NCBI GenBank assembly: GCA_963749515.1
Contig: CAVVMR010000001.1
Span: 930,001 to 994,000 of the forward strand
Source: Gaiellasilicea sp963749515
GTDB lineage: Bacteria > Actinomycetota > Thermoleophilia > Gaiellales > Gaiellaceae
Direction of reading: 5' to 3'
DNA length: 64,000 nt
Made by a program: the position numbers and the translations under genes. The notes below the pieces were generated by a model that saw nothing but the letters and a program-made list of their open reading frames with translations, made no database searches and was not told the origin of the DNA. This document shows, one piece after another, positions 43,437-51,111 of this stretch (the first letter of the stretch is position 1; every line of letters starts with the position of its first letter).

Positions 43437-44470
43437 CCGGCGCCGGCGCGATCGGCGCGTCGATCGCCTTCCACCTCGCACTCAGAGGCGCGGACGGCGT
43501 CGTGCTCGCAGAGGTGGGGGAGATCGCGGGCGGCGCAACCGGAAAGGCGATGGGCGGCGTCCGGCAGCAGTTCACGACCGAGCCCGAGGTGCGGCTCGCG
43601 CAGGCGAGCGTGCGACTCTTCCGGGAGCTCGGCGCGCCGCTCTTCGAGCAGGTCGGCTACCTCTTCCTCGCGACCTCCGAGGAGGGGCTCGCAGGCCTGG
43701 AGGAGCGGCGAGAGCTTCAGGCGTCTCTCGGCGTTCCGGTCGAGAGCGTCGATCCGTCGTTCGTCGCCGGACTCCGCGTGGACGACGTGCTCGGGGCGAC
43801 GATCTGCCGCGAGGACGGGATCGCCGATCCGACGGGCGTGACGCGCGAGCTCGTGCGGCGGGCTGCCGCGCTGGGCGTTGAGGTGCGCGAGCGGACCGAC
43901 GCGCTCGCCCTCGACGCGGACGTGCTCGTGATCGCCTCTGGGGCGGATTCGCCCGTCCTGGCGGCGAGAAGAGGGGTCGAGCTGCCGGTTCGGCCACTTG
44001 TCCGGCAGCTCGCCGATGTCGGTCCCGTCGCGGACGTTCCGCTCGACCTGCCCATGACGATCGAGGAGAACGGCTTCCACTTCCGCCGCGTCGGCGGAGA
44101 GGTGCTGCGGCTCGCGATGGGGGAGACCGAGCCGCGCTGGGACGGACCGACAGAGGTGCGCGAGGACCTCGTCGAGGACTGGCGCGAGCGGCTGGCGTCG
44201 CGCTTCCCGCAGGCGTCGGGCGCCCCGCTTCGGCGGGCGTGGGCAGGGTTCTACGACATGACGCCCGATGCGCACCCGATCCTTGGGCCGGTCGCCGCCG
44301 GTGTGTACGCCGCCTGCGGCTTCTCCGGACACGGCTTCATGCAGTCGCCGGCGGTCGGCGACGCGGTCGCTGCCGAGGTGCTCGGCGAGACGCCGCCGTT
44401 CGATCTCTCGGCCTACCGTCTCGACCGCTTCGAGGCCGGCGTGATCTTCCCTGAGACGCTCGTTCTCTAG
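43418..44470 (+). CDS. FAD-dependent D-amino-acid/sarcosine oxidase-like protein
   Basis: A 350-residue DAO-family flavoprotein. The dinucleotide-binding motif is GAGAIGASIAFHLA (about 8-21), the 'GVRQQF' segment is typical of sarcosine oxidase beta-like and hydroxyproline-oxidase-like proteins, and the second FAD region is 'GFSGHGFMQSPAVG' near the end. It oxidises an amine or D-amino acid to an imine; which one is unknown. It overlaps the DapA-family gene, implying a two-enzyme pathway. It converges with the RHH protein gene. Confidence 0.85.
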   Translation: MARVVVAGAGAIGASIAFHLALRGADGVVLAEVGEIAGGATGKAMGGVRQQFTTEPEVRLAQASVRLFRELGAPLFEQVGYLFLATSEEGLAGLEERRELQASLGVPVESVDPSFVAGLRVDDVLGATICREDGIADPTGVTRELVRRAAALGVEVRERTDALALDADVLVIASGADSPVLAARRGVELPVRPLVRQLADVGPVADVPLDLPMTIEENGFHFRRVGGEVLRLAMGETEPRWDGPTEVREDLVEDWRERLASRFPQASGAPLRRAWAGFYDMTPDAHPILGPVAAGVYAACGFSGHGFMQSPAVGDAVAAEVLGETPPFDLSAYRLDRFEAGVIFPETLVL

Positions 44471-44793
44471 CCGAAGAGGGCGACGATCAGAACGGCGATC
44501 GCGGCCACGGCTGCGAGACCGATCACCACGGCATTCGCCACGAGCGCGGCTGCGATCACCCTGCTCTGCCCCTGGCTGGGCTCGCTTCGCTGCTCGTCCG
44601 GTCCAGATCCGATCTTGGTCGCGAGAGCCGCGGTGATGAACTGATTGAGGCTCGTTCCCTCCCGCTCCGCAGCCTGTGCGAGGTCGGCGTGGAGCGTGCG
44701 CGGCATCCGCAGCAGCAGACGGCCGCTCGGAGCGGGCTTGTCGCGGTCCTCGGGCTCCTCCGCGGGCACTGAAGAGGCGGCGTGGGCGGTCAC
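44467..44793 (-). CDS. Ribbon-helix-helix protein with C-terminal membrane helix
   Basis: A 108-residue protein. Residues about 24-62 are a HicB/Arc-type ribbon-helix-helix ('RLLLRMPRTLHADLAQAAER-GTSLNQFITAAL'), and residues 80-106 are a hydrophobic membrane segment. RHH domains normally bind DNA as dimers, so a membrane-tethered form is unusual. No toxin partner gene is adjacent. The GTG start has TAGAAT (44802-44807 on the minus strand) eight bases upstream, again leaderless-like, with TTGTGC 17 bases before that. Confidence 0.7.
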   Translation of the reverse strand: MTAHAASSVPAEEPEDRDKPAPSGRLLLRMPRTLHADLAQAAEREGTSLNQFITAALATKIGSGPDEQRSEPSQGQSRVIAAALVANAVVIGLAAVAAIAVLIVALFG

Positions 44794-44853
44794 GCTTGCC
44801 GATTCTACGGACTTGAAATCATCCGCACAAGACTCGCAAGGTGATATCGCGGC

Positions 44854-45438
44854 CTACGTTTGGCCTATTTCTGCGCGTAGCTTGCCCAGCGACTCGCGCA
44901 GAAGCCGCGAAACGTGCACCTGCGAGAGTCCGAGCTCCGCGGCGATCCGACGCTGGCTCAGCCCGCCGAAATAGCGCAGCTGAACGATGCGGCGCTCCCG
45001 CCTGGCAAGCGTCCGCAGCCCACTTTCGAGCAGCAGCCGCTCCTCGCCGAGCTCGAGCCTTCGTTCGGCTGCCGGATCCTGGACGACGTCCGTGGCGGCC
45101 TCCAGCGGCACCGCCCGCACGGGGCTGAGCCCTCTCTGCGCGCGGGGCACCCGTAACGGCTGCGTGCCGTCGCGGAGGTGGCGCCGGATCTCCCCGACGA
45201 TCGTCGGGACGGCGTACGCAGTCAGCGACGAGCCGCGGCGCGGGTCGTATCTGTCGACAGCCTTGATCAGGCCCACCGATCCGACCTGAACGAGGTCTTC
45301 CAGCTGCTCTCCGCCCCGGACGAAACGGCTTGCGAGCGCGCGCACGAGCGGCAGGTGCTCCTCGATCAGCCGTCGCCGTGCCTCGAAGTCCCGTCGTTCG
45401 TACCAGGCGTTCAAGAGAAGCTGCGAATCCGTCGACAT
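44854..45438 (-). CDS. SigB/SigF-family sigma factor lacking domain 3
   Basis: A 194-residue sigma-70 family protein. Region 2 (about 23-92) is strong: 'LEDLVQVGSVGLIKAVDRYDPRRG' in parts and 'YAVPTIVGEIRRHLRD', as in group 3 SigB/SigF/SigG. Region 4 (about 130-190) is also clear, with the HTH 'SQRRIAAELGLSQVHVSRLL'. Between them only about 35 residues are present, where SigF-type proteins have a domain 3 of about 55 more residues. GGGAGG precedes the ATG. It is divergent from the repeat-protein genes and may control them. Only regions 2 and 4 remain, as in ECF sigmas. Confidence 0.85.
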   Translation of the reverse strand: MSTDSQLLLNAWYERRDFEARRRLIEEHLPLVRALASRFVRGGEQLEDLVQVGSVGLIKAVDRYDPRRGSSLTAYAVPTIVGEIRRHLRDGTQPLRVPRAQRGLSPVRAVPLEAATDVVQDPAAERRLELGEERLLLESGLRTLARRERRIVQLRYFGGLSQRRIAAELGLSQVHVSRLLRESLGKLRAEIGQT

Positions 45439-45569
45439 CCATCGCCTCCCCGGTCGCTGTCTCTGTAGATCCGAGACTACTTCTTGAACAACAAGATTGA
45501 AAGCTTTCTCGGGGGAACCTGGGCGAACGTACAGGAAATGGATTAGCAAATGGCTCAACCTCTTCGCAG
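45439..45569. other. Divergent promoter region of sigma gene and repeat-protein operon
   Basis: This 131-base gap is more AT-rich than its neighbours and must hold the promoters of the sigma gene (minus) and the 45570 gene (plus). A GGGTAT hexamer at 45572-45577, just inside the plus-strand frame, matches the -10 of SigB/SigF-type promoters and would put transcription near the alternative GTG at 45588; I see no clear GTTT at -35. Confidence 0.4.
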
Positions 45570-47165
45570 GTGGGTATTCCTCATTACGTGGGGGCAATAA
45601 AGCTGCGTGCATCGCATCGCCGGGTCGCCGTCTGTGCGGCGATGCTCGGAGCTGCCTCTGCATTCGCATCACCCGCGCTCGCGGAAACCCCACCCGCTCC
45701 CGCGGTTCCCGTGCTGCCTGATGCAGCGTCCATCGTCGCCGCAGCCCTGGACGCCACGCAGCCGATCGTTACGCCGACGCCGGTTGCGGCTCTCCCCGTG
45801 CCGGCGCCGGCCGTAACGTCGACGCTCCCGCCCATGCCGCCGGAGCCGGAATCCGTGCCGCCCGCGGACCCGGCCACGGCGGCTCCTATTCAGCAAGCCA
45901 CGATCGAGCCCGTCGAGTCGCCCCCTGCGATTCCCGTCGAAATGCCTGTTGAAGCGCCTGAGCCGCTCCCGGACGCGCCTGCCGCTCCCGCCGCCGTCGT
46001 TGTGCCTGCAGTGGTCGAAGCGGCCGTTGAGCCGGTCGAGCAGGCGGCACAGCAGGTGCAGCCCGTCAATGTGAACATCTCGGTGCGTGTCGACAGCCCC
46101 GGGGACAACGGCGCGGTTACGCAGATCAACGCGGCGGTTTCGGAGACTTTGCCGGTTTCCACGGCGCCCGACGTGCGATATCAGGAGCCCGAGCAGCAGT
46201 ATCACGACCCACTTGCTGCTGGAGACGCTCCCGTAGCGCCGGCAGCACCCGCGGATGCCGCCCCGGCGCCCGACTCGCCCATGACGCCTGCCGACTCCTG
46301 GGATTGGACGTGGACATGGAGCTGCGGGGATGTGATGTCACCCACGATTGTGCTGCCCGCGGATTATCTGCAACAGATCTGGAACTGGAACTGGAATTGG
46401 AATTGCGGTGCAAACACAAGTGTGAATGGAAATAGCGGATCGCAATCTCCTCCGCAGTATCAGCCTACGACATCGCAGTATCAGCCGATCAATGTCAACA
46501 TCTCGATTCGGATAGCGAGCCCAGGGAACGACGGCCCCGTCGTTCAGACCAACCTGGCCGTCGCGATGCCCGTCATCGTGCAGACCACGTTCAATCATCC
46601 GGCTCAGCTCCCCGTCCAGTGGCTGCCGGCTCCGGTCTCGCCGGTCGAGGCTGCCGTTGTGGTCAGCGTGGCGCCGGAGGGCGTCGTCACAGCGGCCCAG
46701 GAGCCCACGGCACCCGTGCTGGACGGCGCGTCCGGCGACGAGCCCGCGATCTCGGACGTCGCGGGCGAGCGCGCGACAGTGATTCGCTCGCTGCTCCAGC
46801 CCGCACCCGACGGTGGACGCAGTGCCGCCACCGCATCCACCCCGGTGCGAGCCGTTTCGGCCGCGCAGGTCGCCACCCTGGCGCCACCGGCGCCGGCGGT
46901 CGAGGCGGCGCGGCGCGCAAAGGCGCAGGAGCAGCGGCCGAGCGCGAAAGCCCGCCCGATTCTGCCCCAGGGCCCCGGCGTCGACGCGGTCAGCTTCGCG
47001 AGCGTCGGCCCGCTCGGCGCCGGCGGGTCGGACCGCACGGCCTGGCTCGTCTTCCTTTTCCTTGTCCCGTTCCTCCTCGCTTTCGCCGATGCCGCTCGGC
47101 GTGTCGTCGAGGAGTGGCAAGCCGAGGCCGCGGACTCCGGCCGTCGGCGCGAAAAACCGGGCTAA
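45570..47165 (+). CDS. Secreted Pro/Ala-rich membrane-anchored protein with shared repeat cores and WxWxWxC motifs
   Basis: A 531-residue protein. A signal peptide (hydrophobic core about 20-38, ending PALA-ET) is followed by a long Pro-, Ala- and Val-rich stretch. Two copies of a core also found 13 times in the next protein are present: 'VNVNISVRVDSPGDNGAV' (about 166-183) and 'INVNISIRIASPGNDGPV' (about 308-325). Each is followed or preceded by a tryptophan ladder ending in Cys: WDWTWTWSC and WNWNWNWNC. A C-terminal membrane helix (about 489-510) and a basic tail anchor it. GTG 45570 is used; GTG 45588 is a good alternative. Unknown family; probably the cell-side partner of the repeat protein. 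Confidence 0.7.
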   Translation: MGIPHYVGAIKLRASHRRVAVCAAMLGAASAFASPALAETPPAPAVPVLPDAASIVAAALDATQPIVTPTPVAALPVPAPAVTSTLPPMPPEPESVPPADPATAAPIQQATIEPVESPPAIPVEMPVEAPEPLPDAPAAPAAVVVPAVVEAAVEPVEQAAQQVQPVNVNISVRVDSPGDNGAVTQINAAVSETLPVSTAPDVRYQEPEQQYHDPLAAGDAPVAPAAPADAAPAPDSPMTPADSWDWTWTWSCGDVMSPTIVLPADYLQQIWNWNWNWNCGANTSVNGNSGSQSPPQYQPTTSQYQPINVNISIRIASPGNDGPVVQTNLAVAMPVIVQTTFNHPAQLPVQWLPAPVSPVEAAVVVSVAPEGVVTAAQEPTAPVLDGASGDEPAISDVAGERATVIRSLLQPAPDGGRSAATASTPVRAVSAAQVATLAPPAPAVEAARRAKAQEQRPSAKARPILPQGPGVDAVSFASVGPLGAGGSDRTAWLVFLFLVPFLLAFADAARRVVEEWQAEAADSGRRREKPG

Positions 47166-47234
47166 CCCGCCCTTCTCCAATTCGATTCGAGCGGGAGGCT
47201 GCCCGCTCATCAACGCTTGGAAGGAGAAGGATTG

Positions 47235-50200
47235 ATGAAACGGATACTCGCGGTCGTCGCCGCGATGCTCGGGCTCCTCGTGAGCGCGGGCTACGCGTCG
47301 GCGACACCGCCGGGAGATCCTGCCGCGCAAGCGCTTGGCCAGGCCGCAGCAAGCGGTCAGGCCGCAGCAGCGCTGTCGGGCGCGTCGCAGAGTCAACCGG
47401 CGAACCAGAACATCACGGTTCGGGTCCTCAGCCCCGGCGACAACGGTGACGTCTCACAGGCGAACACCGTCAGCTCGAACGCCACGGCAGGGAACGCGAA
47501 CCTCACCGGCCAGTCGGCCGGCCAGACCCAGAACGGCTCGTGCGGATGCACGGGCGGGACGCAAGCGATCGGTCAGGACGCGGACAACAGCCAGTCCGCA
47601 CAAGCACTGTCGTACGCCACCCAGAGTGGCGCGAGCAACACGAACGTCCCAGTCCGGGTCCTGAGCCCGGGAGACAATGGTTCGGTCTCGCAGTCGAACG
47701 GCGTTGAGTCCAACGCGACCGCTGCGAACGCGAACGCAACGGGCCAGACCGCCGACCAGAGCTCGGCCGGTGGTTCGGGCACGCAGGCAGTCGGCCAGTC
47801 GGCGGACAACGAGCAGCACGCCGCCGCAGCGTCGGGTGCCAGCCAGTCGGGTGCGAAGAACACGAACATCTCCGTTCGCGTTCTCAGCCCCGGCGACGAC
47901 GGGTCCGTTGACCAGTCAAACAGCGTCGATTCGTCTGCAACGGCGGCGAACCTGAACCTGACCGGCCAGAGCGCCGGCCAGGCCGGGGGCGGCGGCGGCA
48001 CGCAGGCGATCGGACAGGACGCGGACAACAACCAGTCCGCAGGTGCTCACTCGGCGGCTACGCAGCACGGCGCGAGCAACACCAACATCCCGGTGCGGGT
48101 TCTCAGCTCCGGCGATGGCGGTGACGTCTCGCAGTCGAACAGCGTCAGCTCGTCGGCGAAGGCCGCGAACGCGAACGGGCTCGGGCAGAACGCCAGCCAG
48201 GTACAGCGTGGCGGCGACTGCCTCTGCACGCCCGGGAGCGGGATCCAGGCCATCGGCCAGGATGCCGAGAGCACCCAGTCCGCTGCAGCTCTGTCGGCGG
48301 CAACGCAGTCCGGTGCGTCGAACACGAACACGCCGGTCCGCGTCGACAGCGACGGCGACGACGGTGACGTCTCGCAGTCGAACAGCGTCGAGTCCGATGC
48401 GAAGGCACTGAACGTCAACCTGACCGGGCAGCACGCCGATCAGGCCCAGGCCGGCGGCGGTTGCTGCGGCTCGGGCGGGATCCAGGCGATCGGTCAGGAC
48501 GCATCGAACGACCAGACGGCTGCTGCTGCTTCACTCGCCGCTCAGTCGGCCGGCCGCGACAAGTGCGGCTGCCCGTCAGGCGGCAATGTCAACACGCCCG
48601 TGCGTGTCGACAGCGACGGCGACGGTGGTTCCGTCGACCAGTCCAACAGCGTCGATTCGTCTGCTACGGCGGCGAACCTGAACCTGACCGGCCAGGGTGC
48701 CGCTCAGGGCCAGGGCGCCGGCGGCGGCACGCAGGCAATCGGCCAGGACGCCTCGAACGACCAGACGGCAGCTGCGCTGTCGGCGGCGCTGCAGCACGGC
48801 GCCTCGAACAGCAACGCGCCGGTACGGGTCGACAGTGACGGCGACGGCGGCAACGTCTCGCAGTCGAACAACGTCGGCTCGTCCGCGACCGCGGCCAACC
48901 TGAACGGGCTCTCGCAGGGTGCGGGGCAGCTTCAGGCCGGCCGGGAGTGCGGTTGTGGTTCAGGCGGCATCCAGGCCATCGGCCAGGACGCCGCGAGCTC
49001 GCAGGCGGCAGGTGCCTTCTCGGCGGCGGCTCAGGCCGGCGCCTCGAACGCCAACTCGCCCGTGAGCGTCGACAGCGACGGGGACGGCGGCGACGTCGAC
49101 CAGTCGAACAATGTCGGCTCGTCCGCGACCGCGGCGAACGCGAACCTGACCGGCCAGGGTGCCCTTCAGGTTCAGGGTGGTGCCGGTGGCACGCAGGCGA
49201 TCGGTCAGGATGCCTCGAACGACCAGACGGCGGTTGCGCTGTCGGCGGCGCTGCAGCACGGCGCCTCGAACAGCAACGCGCCGGTGCGGGTCGACAGTGA
49301 CGGCGACGGCGGCGACGTCTCGCAGTCGAACAACGTCGGCTCGTCGGCGACCGCCGCGAACCTGAACGCGCTCGAGCAGGGTGCGCTTCAGGCTCAGCGT
49401 GGTGGCGACTGCCGCTGTGGGTCGAACGGGATCCAGGCCATCGGCCAGTCCGCGTCGAACACGCAGGGTGCACTCGCCGGCTCGCTGGCGGTGCAGGAGT
49501 TCGGTCGCGACCGGTGCGGTTGCGGCTCGGGCGGGAACTCGAATGCTCCCGTTCGTGTCGACAGCGAAGGCGACGGCGGCTCGGTCGACCAGTCGAACAA
49601 CGTCTGGTCGTCGGGAACCGCTGCGAACCTGAACGGCCTCGAGCAGGGCGCAGGCCAGGCTCAAGGCGGTTCGGGCATCCAGGCGATCGGCCAGGATGCC
49701 TCGAACGACCAGACGGCAGCTGCGCTGTCGGCGGCGCTGCAGCATGGCGCCTCGAACAGCAACGCGCCGGTGCGGGTCGACAGTGACGGCGACGGCGGCG
49801 ACGTCTCGCAGTCGAACAACGTCGGGTCCCGCGCGACTGGGCTGAACGTCAACCTGACGGGTCAGTCGGCGGAGCAGATCCAGGCGGGCGGCTGCGGCTG
49901 CTCCGAGGGGATCGGCATCCAGGCGATCGGCCAGCAGGCGAAGAGCGAGCAGGGCGCGGCCGCGCTCTCGTTCGCGCTCCAGGCGGGTGCGAGCAACGAC
50001 AACGCCCCGGTGAGCGTGGACAGCGACGGCAACGGCGGCTCGGTCGAGCAGTCGAACAACGCCGGCTCTTCGGCGACCGCTGCGAACCTGAACGGGCTCG
50101 GACAGAGCGCGACTCAGGCTCAGGGCGGCGTCGGCGGGATCGCGATTCAGGCGATCGGCCAGTCGGCATCGAACACGCAGGCGGCGCTCGCGCTGTCCGC

Positions 50201-50483
50201 GGCGCTGCAGTTCGGCGCCTCGAACAGCAACTCGCCGGTGGCCGTGGACAGCGAAGGCGACGCGGGTGACGTGTCGCAGTCGAACAACGTCTACTCGGCC
50301 GCGAAGGCCCTGAACCTGAACCTGACGCACCAGGGTGCAGAGCAGGCCCAGTCGGGCGACTGCCGTTGCGGCAACGCGATTGGCATTCAGGCGATCGGTC
50401 AGCAGGCGAAGAGCTGGCAGGGCGCGTTTGGCGCGTCGCTGGCAGCACAGCTCAATCCGACCAATAGGAGGGAGCTCGTCTGA
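47235..50483 (+). CDS. Giant secreted tandem-repeat protein (fibre- or amyloid-like)
   Basis: A 1082-residue protein with a signal peptide (1 to about 23) and then 13 tandem repeats of about 80 residues. Each unit has a strand core N-x-x-V-R-V-x-S-x-G-D-x-G-x-V-x-Q-S-N, a second part with N and Q at regular spacing (A-N-L-N-x-x-G-Q), a Gly-rich loop that in alternate units carries CxC, and 'QAIGQDA...Q-x-G-A-S-N'. Q-x-G-x2-N matches half of the curlin repeat. There is no membrane anchor or LPxTG. GGAAGGAGAAGG precedes the ATG. A hairpin terminator follows. I know no described family; a beta-solenoid or amyloid fibre is inferred. Confidence 0.75.
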   Translation: MKRILAVVAAMLGLLVSAGYASATPPGDPAAQALGQAAASGQAAAALSGASQSQPANQNITVRVLSPGDNGDVSQANTVSSNATAGNANLTGQSAGQTQNGSCGCTGGTQAIGQDADNSQSAQALSYATQSGASNTNVPVRVLSPGDNGSVSQSNGVESNATAANANATGQTADQSSAGGSGTQAVGQSADNEQHAAAASGASQSGAKNTNISVRVLSPGDDGSVDQSNSVDSSATAANLNLTGQSAGQAGGGGGTQAIGQDADNNQSAGAHSAATQHGASNTNIPVRVLSSGDGGDVSQSNSVSSSAKAANANGLGQNASQVQRGGDCLCTPGSGIQAIGQDAESTQSAAALSAATQSGASNTNTPVRVDSDGDDGDVSQSNSVESDAKALNVNLTGQHADQAQAGGGCCGSGGIQAIGQDASNDQTAAAASLAAQSAGRDKCGCPSGGNVNTPVRVDSDGDGGSVDQSNSVDSSATAANLNLTGQGAAQGQGAGGGTQAIGQDASNDQTAAALSAALQHGASNSNAPVRVDSDGDGGNVSQSNNVGSSATAANLNGLSQGAGQLQAGRECGCGSGGIQAIGQDAASSQAAGAFSAAAQAGASNANSPVSVDSDGDGGDVDQSNNVGSSATAANANLTGQGALQVQGGAGGTQAIGQDASNDQTAVALSAALQHGASNSNAPVRVDSDGDGGDVSQSNNVGSSATAANLNALEQGALQAQRGGDCRCGSNGIQAIGQSASNTQGALAGSLAVQEFGRDRCGCGSGGNSNAPVRVDSEGDGGSVDQSNNVWSSGTAANLNGLEQGAGQAQGGSGIQAIGQDASNDQTAAALSAALQHGASNSNAPVRVDSDGDGGDVSQSNNVGSRATGLNVNLTGQSAEQIQAGGCGCSEGIGIQAIGQQAKSEQGAAALSFALQAGASNDNAPVSVDSDGNGGSVEQSNNAGSSATAANLNGLGQSATQAQGGVGGIAIQAIGQSASNTQAALALSAALQFGASNSNSPVAVDSEGDAGDVSQSNNVYSAAKALNLNLTHQGAEQAQSGDCRCGNAIGIQAIGQQAKSWQGAFGASLAAQLNPTNRRELV
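47403..50450 (+). repeat. Coding tandem-repeat array, 13 units of about 240 bp
   Basis: The array encodes 13 repeats. A 128-bp segment is nearly identical at 48750-48877, 49212-49339 and 49698-49825, differing at only a few positions, so it spread recently by duplication or gene conversion in two-unit steps of about 460-490 bp. Units 1-4 encode RVLS-GD, units 5-13 mostly RVDSDGDGG. Short-read assembly could have mis-joined copies here. Confidence 0.85.
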
Positions 50484-50501
50484 AAGAGCGATCCGTGACC
50501 T

Positions 50502-50529
50502 GGAAGGCCGGGCTTCGGCCCGGCCTTCC
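50502..50529 (+). terminator. UUCG-loop hairpin terminator after the repeat-protein gene
   Basis: GGAAGGCCGGGC (50502-50513) pairs perfectly with 50518-50529, closed by the extra-stable tetraloop TTCG. It lies 18 bases after the stop codon. It has no U-tract, as is common in GC-rich actinobacteria. Confidence 0.8.
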
Positions 50530-50544
50530 CCCGGTCAAGTTGCG

Positions 50545-50573
50545 TTGACATGTCTTGAAAGCAGCAGTAGCTT
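50545..50573 (+). promoter_or_regulatory. Housekeeping-type promoter of the small Pro-rich protein gene
   Basis: Consensus TTGACA (50545-50550), a 17-base spacer, and TAGCTT (50568-50573) lie directly after the terminator, with the ATG 31 bases further on. So the next gene is transcribed separately from the repeat-protein gene, by the main sigma factor. Confidence 0.75.
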
Positions 50574-50604
50574 CGATGGGCAACATACGGAAGGGGCGGA
50601 CCGG

Positions 50605-51111
50605 ATGACTGACTGGGGGGTCGGATCGTCACTGCGGCGGGTATGCGCTCCGGCTGGAGCCCTGCTTGCGCTCGGCCTCATCTTCGCCGTCTCCGCCGTT
50701 GCAGCCCCCTCACCGGACCCGCCGCCCGCGCCGCCGGCCCCGCCGAAGACGGAGCCGGTCCAGCCGACGGTGACCGTCATCGTCCGGCAGGCGCCGGTCG
50801 TGGCGCCGGCGCCCGTCGTCCAGCGCCCGACGCCCGTCAGGACGGCGCCCACGCAACGCGCGAAGCCGAAGCCCGCGCCGAAGAAGGTCACCCCGGTCGC
50901 GAAGTCGAAGGCCAAGGCGCCGGCCCCGGTCGTGCCGGTGCCGCACGACCGCCACCGCGTGCCGCTGGCCGCGTTCGTCGCGCCGCCGAAGGTCGACTCG
51001 GTCGACCGCGACCTGCTCGCGCTCGCCGGGTTCGGGCTGCTGCTCGTTGCCCTCGGCGGCACAGTCGTCCTCGGCGCCGGTCGCCGTGCACTTCGGGAGG
51101 GACTCGCGTGA
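50605..51111 (+). CDS. Pro-rich membrane-anchored protein
   Basis: A 168-residue protein with an N-terminal hydrophobic segment (about 13-34, likely a signal peptide), a long Pro/Ala/Val/Lys-rich stretch (about 36-125) that is probably extended and could span the cell wall, and a C-terminal membrane helix (about 137-157) with a basic tail. AAGGGG precedes the ATG. Its stop overlaps the next gene (GTGA). Layout resembles a wall-spanning linker for the neighbouring surface proteins; no family is recognised. Confidence 0.6.
   Translation: MTDWGVGSSLRRVCAPAGALLALGLIFAVSAVAAPSPDPPPAPPAPPKTEPVQPTVTVIVRQAPVVAPAPVVQRPTPVRTAPTQRAKPKPAPKKVTPVAKSKAKAPAPVVPVPHDRHRVPLAAFVAPPKVDSVDRDLLALAGFGLLLVALGGTVVLGAGRRALREGLA

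Noticed and set aside
44467..44793. HicAB-type toxin-antitoxin pair
   Set aside because: There is no toxin gene next to it, and a membrane helix replaces the usual HicB partner domain.
45572..45577. SigB/SigF promoter read by the neighbouring sigma factor
   Set aside because: Only GGGTAT is visible; no GTTT-like -35 at the right spacing, and the hexamer is absent before other genes of the locus.
47403..50450. Regular repeats that could suggest a CRISPR array or satellite DNA
   Set aside because: The units are in one continuous reading frame with a signal peptide, RBS and terminator, are about 240 bp long and have no unique spacers.
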